Assembly (NCBI GenBank): GCA_021736565.1
Contig: JAIPFO010000107.1
Location: forward strand, 1 to 9,990
Direction of reading: 5' to 3'
Length of the DNA stretch: 9,990 bases
Source: Phycisphaerae bacterium
GTDB lineage: Bacteria; Planctomycetota; Phycisphaerae; Sedimentisphaerales; SM23-30
Both the position numbers and the translations under genes were made by a program. The notes beneath the pieces were generated by a model that saw only the letters and a program-made list of their open reading frames with translations, did no database searches and had not been told where the DNA came from. Below are positions 1 through 4,800 of the stretch, piece after piece; within the stretch, counting starts at the first letter, position 1, and each line of letters starts with the position of its first letter.

Positions 1-1220
1 GCCATGAAAGTCGCCCCTCTGATAGTGCCACCGAGGCCATCGTCCCGGCCCGGTCGCCCCGGTCCTTTACCGAAGGTGAACTGGTCGGGGTTATTTCAGT
101 GGTCATCCCCGCGGGGCAGACCAACACAACCCTTTTGTTTAATTTACTCACCATCATTATGGGCGGCGCCTTTTCATGTATTAGTGCGGCGGTGGTCTTT
201 TATCTGTTTACACAGCGATTTATCATTCAGCCTGTCCGGTCATTGCGTCAGGCGGCCGACCAGGTGACCCTCTCTTCCGATAACGCCGTTGATGACAGTG
301 GCCAGGAAATGAAAGCCTGGGACAATGCCTTGGCGATTACCGAAAATATTAAGACGGGCGATGAATTTGAAAAGATGGCCAATGCGTTTCATCAAATGCT
401 TACCCGTTTAAAACTGGCCCATGATCGACTTCGCGAAACCAACCGTGCATTGGATATGCGACTGGGGGAACTCGAGACCCGGAATATTGCCCTGTACGAA
501 TCGAATAAACTCAAGACCGAGTTCCTGGCCAATGTCTCACACGAATTGCGAACACCGCTCAATGCCATCATTGGTTTTGCTGAAATACTTAAAGACCAGG
601 CCGAACAGCGAAACGATGATCGTAATAGTCGCTATAGTAATAATGTCCTGGAATCGGGTAACATGTTACTGGGGATCATAAACGACCTCCTGGAGCTGGC
701 CACGATTGAGGCCGGGAAGGTTGAAATTCATTGGGAGTCGATACCCTTTGAAGAGACCCTGGAGGCGATACTGAATTTAACCCGGCCGCAGTTCGCCGAA
801 AAGAACCTGCACGTTATTACCTCGATCGATGAATCGACCGGACGGATTGAAACCGATACGGGGAAATTACAGCAGATCTTGTTCAATCTTTTCAGTAACG
901 CGATTAAATTCACACCCGCCGAGGGCACCGTGGAAATTAGCGCACGAAAATATGTTGACCCGCAACAGCGGGCAATGCTAGAAATTATTGTCGCTGATAA
1001 TGGTAAAGGGATTGCCGAAGAAGACCGTGAAAAGATCTTTGAGAAATTTCTTCAACTGGATGGCTCGGTCACCCGGGAATATACCGGCGTGGGCCTGGGG
1101 TTGGCGATCGTTAAGGAGCTGACCGCAATTCTGAATGGGACAATATCGGTGGGGGGGCAGGTCGGCCAGGGCGCCATTTTCACCTTAACCCTGCCGGTCG
1201 CGCGACAGGCCGATCAGTAG
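1..1220 (+). CDS. Sensor histidine kinase, 5'-truncated by window edge (HAMP, HisKA, HATPase_c)
   Basis: The reading frame is open from the first complete codon at base 3 to TAG at 1218-1220, about 405 residues, so the true start lies outside the window; the GTG at 99 is internal. Counting from base 3, the tail of a sensor domain (GELVGVISVVIP, about 27-38) precedes a membrane span (about 44-70). A HAMP linker starting at QPVRSLRQAA and a coiled coil follow. The HisKA H-box is SHELRTPLNAIIGF, with the phospho-accepting His codon at 540-542. The ATPase domain has the N-box (LFNLFSNAIKFTP), G1 (DNGKGI), F-box (FEKFLQLD) and G2 (GVGLGLAIVKEL). All residues needed for autophosphorylation appear present. 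The sensor tail resembles the end of DUF3365/Tll0287-like domains, but too little is visible to be sure. There is no receiver domain in this part and no response regulator next door, so the partner is unknown. It is a membrane-bound signal-transduction kinase with an unidentified stimulus. Confidence 0.93.
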   Translation, partial: HESRPSDSATEAIVPARSPRSFTEGELVGVISVVIPAGQTNTTLLFNLLTIIMGGAFSCISAAVVFYLFTQRFIIQPVRSLRQAADQVTLSSDNAVDDSGQEMKAWDNALAITENIKTGDEFEKMANAFHQMLTRLKLAHDRLRETNRALDMRLGELETRNIALYESNKLKTEFLANVSHELRTPLNAIIGFAEILKDQAEQRNDDRNSRYSNNVLESGNMLLGIINDLLELATIEAGKVEIHWESIPFEETLEAILNLTRPQFAEKNLHVITSIDESTGRIETDTGKLQQILFNLFSNAIKFTPAEGTVEISARKYVDPQQRAMLEIIVADNGKGIAEEDREKIFEKFLQLDGSVTREYTGVGLGLAIVKELTAILNGTISVGGQVGQGAIFTLTLPVARQADQ

Positions 1221-1247
1221 CGGCGGTTGATTCGCCTTCATTGATGT

Positions 1248-1338
1248 CCACGTCAAAAGGCATTTTTCGTCTTTTAAAATTGCCCCTTAAGATGCGGGAA
1301 AGACGCTTCAAAAATACTTTTGACGCTGGCGTCTTCAT
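1248..1338 (+). repeat. Dispersed intergenic repeat, copy A (long centre)
   Basis: CCACGTCAAAAG at 1248-1259 is exactly the reverse complement of 3435-3446. TTTTGACGCTGGCGTC plus TTCAT at 1318-1338 matches the reverse complement of 4150-4170 at 20 of 21 positions. The two conserved ends are about 60 nt apart here, versus about 10 or fewer in the other copies. GACGC-TG-GCGTC is itself a short dyad. It lies between the kinase and the ClC gene. Function unknown. Confidence 0.6.
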
Positions 1339-1408
1339 TGGCAGAACCGGGTTGCCAGGTTTAAGATGGGCCTGCCAGATATCCCGGGGCGGTTGGCGAG
1401 ATTTATTG

Positions 1409-1438
1409 TTGGTAAAAGAGAGGTTTGTTCGCTATACT
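1409..1438 (+). promoter_or_regulatory. Predicted sigma-70-type promoter for the ClC gene
   Basis: TTGGTA (1409-1414, 4 of 6 to consensus) and TATACT (1433-1438, 5 of 6) are separated by 18 nt. The predicted start near 1445 gives a leader of about 35 nt before the ATG at 1480. Its position supports transcription of the ClC gene independently of the kinase upstream. It is a motif match only. Confidence 0.45.
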
Positions 1439-1479
1439 ACCCAAATTTGTACTAATGGCTATGATAGAATCGAGTGTAA

Positions 1480-3315
1480 ATGACGAACAGTAAAGAAGTT
1501 AATCAAGAGTTGGACCGTTTTCGGTGGCGGACATTGCGTATCGCGGCACGATTGGGATTGAATCATGATTCCATCCTGATATTTATGGCAATATTGATCG
1601 GCGTGTTCACGGCACTCGGGTCGGTGGGATTTACCAAGCTGATCGAGCTGGCACATAATTTCTGCTATGGCCATGGTGGGCATGAAGGTGTTTATCGCGG
1701 GCACTGGTATTTTCTCTTTCTGCTGCCGGCGGGGGGGGCACTGCTGGTGGGGTTGATCACTTATTATTTTGCCCGTGAAGCCAAGGGCCATGGGGTGCCG
1801 GAGGTGATGGACGCTATTGCCCGCAAGGAGAGTAAGATTCGCCCCCGGGTGGCGGTGGCCAAAGCGATTGCCTCGGCTTTAACCATTGGCTCAGGCGGTT
1901 CGGCGGGGACCGAAGGGCCGATCATTCAGATCGGGGCGGCTTTGGGGTCCTCTCTGGGGGGGGGTTTCCGGGTGAGCAAAATGAACATGCCCGTGATGGT
2001 CGGCTGTGGCGCGGCGGCGGGGATCTCCGCGATCTTTCATGCCCCGATTGCCGGGGTGCTGTTCGCCCAGGAAGTGTTTTTGCGCGATATCAGCTTCAAA
2101 ACATTTTCACCGGTGTTAATCGCATCGGTCATAAGCTCTATTGTGGTGCGGATGATGTTGGGCGATAATGCCATCTTTCCGATCTTGAATCCTGAACTCG
2201 TTGTATTTAACTGGTTTGAGTTGGGGAATTATGTGGTCCTGGGGATCTTTTGTGCGATAGCTGCCTTGCTCTTTATCAAGGCCCTTTATGCCACGGAAGA
2301 TTTTTTCGACTGGTTAAAAATTCATCATGTGCTTAAGCCGGTGATTGGTGCGCTGGGGCTGGGGGTTTTGGGGATTGTGACCGTTTACCTGATGCGCGAT
2401 GGCGGCGCCGGAGAACCGGCGTTATATGCCAATGGCTATCCGATTATCGGGCGGTGTATTGGTGCCGCACTCTCGGCGGACCCTTTGGCGATAAAACTAA
2501 CCATTGGGACCCTGCTGATCCTGGCGGTTCTCAAAATTCTGGCAACCTGCTGTACGCTCGGCTCCGGCGGCTCCGGCGGCGTGTTTGCCCCGTCGATGTT
2601 TTTGGGGGCGGTGGTCGGCTATGCCTTTGGACTCTTTTTACAGCAATCGGGGATTTATCCCCAGATCAGTCCGTTTACCTATGCCCTGGTCGGCATGGCC
2701 TCGGTGGTGGCGGCGACGACCCATGCCCCGATGGCCGCGATCATTATTCTGTTTGAAATGACCCGAAGCTACCAGGTTATTTTACCGGTCATGTTCTCCG
2801 CGACGATTGCCCTGGGGATCGCACGACTGCTCTATCGGGATTCGATCTATACGCTTAAACTTCGTCGGCGCGGCGTGCATTATGAATCGCGCGCTCATAA
2901 AGCGGTGTTGAGCCAGATGGATGTCCGTCAGGTCATGCGATCTGATTATGTGACCATCGAAGAAGATCTCTCGTTACAGGAAGTGATTAAAATGGCGATC
3001 GGCAAGGAAGTGGCCGATTTTATTGTGGTCGATCATACGGGAAAATACCAGGGGTTACTGGTTGCCGAGGATTTGCGTGAGGCACTGTTGCAGCCGGAAT
3101 CGGTCCCGTTTCTGGTGGCCGGCGAACTGGTCCGTACGGATGTGCCGACGGTTCTACCCGATGAGACCCTGGATACCGTATTGAATAAATTCTCATCGCT
3201 GATGGTCAGCAGTATGCCGATACGGTCCCCGCAGGAGAACGGTGAGTATCTGGGTATGGTGACCCGTACCGATTTGATGCGGCATTATCATCAGCGGTTG
3301 GAAGGCGATATTTAA
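1480..3315 (+). CDS. ClC-family anion channel/antiporter with C-terminal CBS pair
   Basis: A 611-residue membrane protein that moves chloride or a similar anion. The ClC signatures appear in order: GHGVPEV (103-109, equivalent of GSGIP), GSGGSAGTEGP (137-147) carrying the gating glutamate at E145, GSGGSGGVFAP (361-371), and the pore tyrosine in SIYTLKL at Y457. Two CBS domains fill about 480-608 (MDVRQVMRSDYVTI onward, then TDVPTVLPDETLD onward) and probably bind nucleotides and regulate gating. By eye alignment with E. coli ClC-ec1, the inner proton glutamate (E203) is replaced by V199, and Ser107 by H104. Val at the first of these positions is typical of ClC channels. The ATG at 1480 has only a weak upstream ribosome site (GAGTG); no better in-frame start exists before the first membrane span at about residue 30. 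The gene is followed 34 nt later by a strong hairpin. Whether it is a channel or an exchanger, and which anion it prefers, cannot be decided from sequence alone. Confidence 0.95.
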   Translation: MTNSKEVNQELDRFRWRTLRIAARLGLNHDSILIFMAILIGVFTALGSVGFTKLIELAHNFCYGHGGHEGVYRGHWYFLFLLPAGGALLVGLITYYFAREAKGHGVPEVMDAIARKESKIRPRVAVAKAIASALTIGSGGSAGTEGPIIQIGAALGSSLGGGFRVSKMNMPVMVGCGAAAGISAIFHAPIAGVLFAQEVFLRDISFKTFSPVLIASVISSIVVRMMLGDNAIFPILNPELVVFNWFELGNYVVLGIFCAIAALLFIKALYATEDFFDWLKIHHVLKPVIGALGLGVLGIVTVYLMRDGGAGEPALYANGYPIIGRCIGAALSADPLAIKLTIGTLLILAVLKILATCCTLGSGGSGGVFAPSMFLGAVVGYAFGLFLQQSGIYPQISPFTYALVGMASVVAATTHAPMAAIIILFEMTRSYQVILPVMFSATIALGIARLLYRDSIYTLKLRRRGVHYESRAHKAVLSQMDVRQVMRSDYVTIEEDLSLQEVIKMAIGKEVADFIVVDHTGKYQGLLVAEDLREALLQPESVPFLVAGELVRTDVPTVLPDETLDTVLNKFSSLMVSSMPIRSPQENGEYLGMVTRTDLMRHYHQRLEGDI

Positions 3316-3340
3316 CGTTTGCATTGAAGCGAGTCTTAAT

Positions 3341-3390
3341 AAAAAAAAAGGGCTCTGGACAGTAAAGGAGGCAGTCCTGTTCCAGAGCCC
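3341..3390 (-). terminator. Intrinsic terminator-like hairpin, left copy (CCUCCUUU loop)
   Basis: The perfect 10-bp inverted repeat GGGCTCTGGA (3350-3359) / TCCAGAGCCC (3381-3390) is flanked on its left by A9 (3341-3349). Read on the minus strand, this is a GC-rich stem followed directly by T9, the canonical form of a Rho-independent terminator. No T run follows on the plus strand, so it is a poor plus-strand terminator, although its place 34 nt after the ClC stop means it could still protect or end that mRNA. The minus-strand loop carries GCCTCCTTT. Confidence 0.65.
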
Positions 3391-3402
3391 CAGATCCAGG
3401 GC
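3341..3402 (-). repeat. Paralogous hairpin unit, left copy
   Basis: On the minus strand the order is GCCCTGGATC (3402-3393), stem, loop with GCCTCCTTTA, stem, T9. The same order recurs at 3539-3595, although the stem sequences differ. Conserved flank and loop with diverged but still paired stems suggest an RNA-level element rather than a simple DNA duplication. Confidence 0.6.
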
Positions 3403-3408
3403 AAAATA

Positions 3409-3446
3409 GTCACCAGCGTCATCCGTCGTTTTGACTTTTGACGTGG
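3409..3446 (-). repeat. Dispersed intergenic repeat, copy C
   Basis: On the minus strand this reads CCACGTCAAAAGTCAA, a short divergent centre, then TGACGCTGGTGAC. The left half shares 12 bases exactly with 1248-1259 and CGTCAAAAGTCAA with the reverse complement of 4171-4183. The right half matches the other copies at TGACGCTGG. Confidence 0.6.
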
Positions 3447-3483
3447 GGTTCCAAATACAGATCGTTTGAATGACCTGCATTTG

Positions 3484-3510
3484 GATGCATGTTCATCGGA
3501 ACCATGCATC
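3484..3510. repeat. 8-bp perfect inverted repeat GATGCATG-N11-CATGCATC
   Basis: GATGCATG (3484-3491) and CATGCATC (3503-3510) are perfect complements around an 11-nt centre. The right arm is 3 nt from the candidate minus-strand -10 at 3513-3518. It could be a hairpin near the 5' end of the proposed left small RNA, or an operator controlling it. Confidence 0.4.
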
Positions 3511-3512
3511 GC

Positions 3513-3540
3513 ATTTTAGCCGTCATCACGGCCCGGTGAA
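3513..3540 (-). promoter_or_regulatory. Possible minus-strand promoter for the left small RNA
   Basis: Minus-strand TTCACC (3540-3535, 4 of 6) and TAAAAT (3518-3513, 5 of 6) are separated by 16 nt. The -35 begins inside the T run of the right-hand hairpin, which would place one transcription unit directly after the other. A weak match of this kind can occur by chance. Confidence 0.3.
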
Positions 3541-3584
3541 AAAAAATGAGCCCCGGCCTTAAGGAGGCGGGTCGGCCGGGGCTC
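3539..3584 (-). terminator. Intrinsic terminator-like hairpin, right copy (CCUCCUUAA loop)
   Basis: The 11-bp perfect inverted repeat GAGCCCCGGCC (3548-3558) / GGCCGGGGCTC (3574-3584) has A8 on its left (3539-3546). On the minus strand it is a very GC-rich stem, one A, then T8. The 15-nt loop carries GCCTCCTTAA on the minus strand. There is no T run on the plus strand. It would end a minus-strand transcript arising somewhere in 3600-4227, where no minus-strand gene is seen. Confidence 0.65.
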
Positions 3585-3595
3585 TGATCCAGGGC
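3539..3595 (-). repeat. Paralogous hairpin unit, right copy
   Basis: The second unit starts about 198 bp from the left one and has the same order: GCCCTGGATC (3595-3586), stem, CCTCCTT loop, stem, T8. Upstream on the minus strand, a TATAGT -10-like hexamer lies at the complement of 3629-3634, but no well-spaced -35 accompanies it, so the 5' end of any small RNA here is not placed. Confidence 0.55.
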
Positions 3596-3869
3596 GTAAT
3601 AAGGCGTAAAAGCTATTACATTAAAAGACTATAATTGCCAGGGGAAAAAGGCAAATCAAAGCCGGGGATTTTTGGGGAAAAGGGTTAAAAACTTTATATG
3701 GATTGCGGTCTGTATCGATCAGGTAAAATAGTGGGGCTGTGACGTTTGATAATGAAGTGTTGGATTGGCACCGGCAAGCCATCTTGATTGGTTATTACGT
3801 GTTGGATATCTGCGTTATGGGTAGGGTAGTTTTTTTGTGAATGTCTGGATGGTTTTGGTCATAAAACTC
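3596..3869. other. Non-coding stretch, no gene recognised
   Basis: No convincing ORF, tRNA or structured RNA is seen on either strand. The stretch is AT-rich, with A-rich runs near 3643-3690 and a T7 run at 3830-3836 that lacks a convincing GC-rich stem before it. It may hold the minus-strand promoter feeding the right-hand hairpin. Confidence 0.5.
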
Positions 3870-3891
3870 TTGTATGATAGCTTGCATACAA
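3870..3891. promoter_or_regulatory. Operator-like dyad TTGTATG-N8-CATACAA
   Basis: The 7-bp arms at 3870-3876 and 3885-3891 are perfect complements across 8 nt. The left arm overlaps a -10-like hexamer, TATGAT (3873-3878), and the right arm abuts an AAAGGG ribosome site (3891-3896). Symmetry and position fit a dimeric repressor site for the small ORF at 3906. No cognate regulator is in the window. Confidence 0.35.
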
Positions 3892-3905
3892 AAGGGTCTC
3901 AAATA

Positions 3906-4043
3906 ATGAGTTCTAATGGTATCTTTCGAACGTTTAAGCAGCGGTCAAGTTCTTTAGCAGTTAACTCCTTTATATTACATATCTTAGGGGCAGTTTCTTT
4001 TAATATTTTCGGGCTCATTCTCAGCCTGTATTTGCCATTTTGA
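3906..4043 (+). CDS. Possible 45-residue hydrophobic peptide, unknown
   Basis: ATG at 3906 is preceded by AAAGGG (3891-3896) at a suitable 9-nt spacing, which favours it over the in-frame GTG at 3837. The product has a short polar, basic head (MSSNGIFRTFKQRSSS) and a hydrophobic remainder from about residue 17 to the end, compatible with one membrane-inserted helix. A dyad and a -10-like hexamer lie just upstream. It resembles no family I know. It could be a small membrane protein, the remnant of a larger gene, or a chance ORF in AT-rich DNA. The gene after it, the sigma factor, starts 184 bp downstream. Confidence 0.3.
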   Translation: MSSNGIFRTFKQRSSSLAVNSFILHILGAVSFNIFGLILSLYLPF

Positions 4044-4149
4044 TAAAATATATTGAAAAATCATAAAAAATAGACCCAACTGCAGGGTTCAAACGTGGTA
4101 TAAATGAGAAATGATCTTTTCTTGTGCAGTATGCAGCTGCCTTTGGAAT
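4044..4149. other. AT-rich spacer upstream of the sigma operon
   Basis: No gene is seen. TATAAA at 4099-4104 is a possible -10, but no suitably spaced -35 is present. A short stem, ACCC/GGGT, lies around 4074-4088 and is too weak to call a terminator. The promoter of the sigma operon is probably here or in the adjoining repeat, but cannot be placed. Confidence 0.4.
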
Positions 4150-4184
4150 ATGAGGACGCCAGCGTCAAAATTGACTTTTGACGC
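4150..4184 (-). repeat. Dispersed repeat, copy B, containing a 9-bp dyad before the sigma gene
   Basis: The reverse complement of 4150-4170 matches 1318-1338 at 20 of 21 positions. The copy also contains a perfect 9-bp inverted repeat, GCGTCAAAA (4162-4170) / TTTTGACGC (4176-4184), around a 5-nt centre. It ends 43 nt before the sigma factor ATG. There is no T run after it, so it is not an intrinsic terminator. It could be an operator, a leader hairpin, or simply a mobile or REP-like repeat. Confidence 0.6.
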
Positions 4185-4227
4185 AACCATCAATAAGATG
4201 TAGCCAAAAGAGGCGAAAGTCACCTGA

Positions 4228-4800
4228 ATGTTTGAAGATAGACACCTTCTAAAAAGATTTAAAAGTGGCAGCAGAGATGCGCTTTGTGAAATCTATCAGA
4301 AATATGAAAACTATCTTCTTTCGCTGGCGGTTGGGCTTCTGGGCGATACAAACTCGGCAGAGGATGTTATGCATGACGTTTTCTGTAAGCTCATACACTC
4401 CAAAGACAGCATTAAGTTACACGGCAGCTTGAAAGGCTATCTGGGAACATGCGTTGTCAACAGGGCACGCGATGGGTTGCGTCAGAGGAAGCGATTGCAG
4501 TTTCACCTGGAGCCGGACGATTCGCCGGCTGATGACACGATCGCACCGGATCATTCGGTGATACGAACCGAAGAAACCCGCCGACTCTGTTTGGCCCTGG
4601 TGCAAGTACCCTACGACCAACGCGAAGTCATCGTATTACGCCTGAAAGGTGATATGAAATATCGCCAGATAGCGACCTGCCTGGGTATCTCTATCAATAC
4701 CGCCAAAAGCCGGTATCGCTACGGCCTCAACAAGTTAAGATCCATACTACTGTCTAAAGACGACCTGGAAAGTGGGGTGTCAAAAAATGAAACCATCTGA
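4228..4800 (+). CDS. ECF-type RNA polymerase sigma factor
   Basis: The 190-residue protein has the two-domain layout of group 4 (ECF) sigma factors, which direct RNA polymerase to a small set of promoters in response to a signal. Region 2 occupies about 8-90 and includes the core-binding and -10 element NSAEDVMHDVFCKLI, then GYLGTCVVNRARDGLRQRKR. A polar linker (about 91-115) follows. Region 4, about 124-178, carries the helix-turn-helix in YRQIATCLGISINTAKSRYRYG, which contacts the -35. There is no extra C-terminal domain. The start ATG at 4228 has only a distant AAGAGG (4208-4213); no better start lies nearby. The gene overlaps the next one by 14 nt, so the two are translated together and the neighbour is its probable regulator. 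Target genes are unknown. Confidence 0.93.
   Translation: MFEDRHLLKRFKSGSRDALCEIYQKYENYLLSLAVGLLGDTNSAEDVMHDVFCKLIHSKDSIKLHGSLKGYLGTCVVNRARDGLRQRKRLQFHLEPDDSPADDTIAPDHSVIRTEETRRLCLALVQVPYDQREVIVLRLKGDMKYRQIATCLGISINTAKSRYRYGLNKLRSILLSKDDLESGVSKNETI

Larger units (their letters stand above)
3341..3507 (-). ncRNA. Candidate small RNA, left copy, minus strand
   Basis: A minus-strand terminator at 3341-3390 has no minus-strand gene upstream of it in this block: Mfd ends at 6618 and the genes between are on the plus strand. A promoter-like pair at 3513-3540 would start a transcript near 3507 and give an RNA of about 165 nt. It would contain part of an 8-bp dyad (3484-3510), a copy of the dispersed repeat, the GCCCUGGAUC box and the CCUCCUUU-loop terminator. 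No credible ORF is present in it. This is inference from terminator, promoter match and absence of coding. The alternative is a degenerate intergenic repeat that is not transcribed. Confidence 0.35.

Noticed and set aside
1241..1483. An 80-codon plus-strand frame between the kinase and the ClC gene.
   Set aside because: It contains the dispersed repeat and the ClC promoter, has no ribosome site or recognisable domain, and overlaps the ClC start.
3193..3480. A 95-codon minus-strand frame across the ClC 3' end.
   Set aside because: It runs through the left terminator hairpin and the repeat; the translation shows no domain.
3341..3595. Reading the two hairpins as plus-strand structures with AAGGAGG loops, such as a riboswitch or ribosome-site hairpin.
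   Set aside because: No start codon follows the AAGGAGG at proper spacing in an ORF, and the T runs needed for termination lie on the minus strand.
4070..4090. ACCC/GGGT stem followed on the minus strand by T6, resembling a terminator.
   Set aside because: The stem is only about four pairs and no minus-strand gene precedes it.
4145..4166. GGAAT ... CGTC resembling an ECF promoter for sigma autoregulation.
   Set aside because: The spacing is only 13 nt, shorter than the usual 16-17, and both boxes fall in or beside the dispersed repeat.
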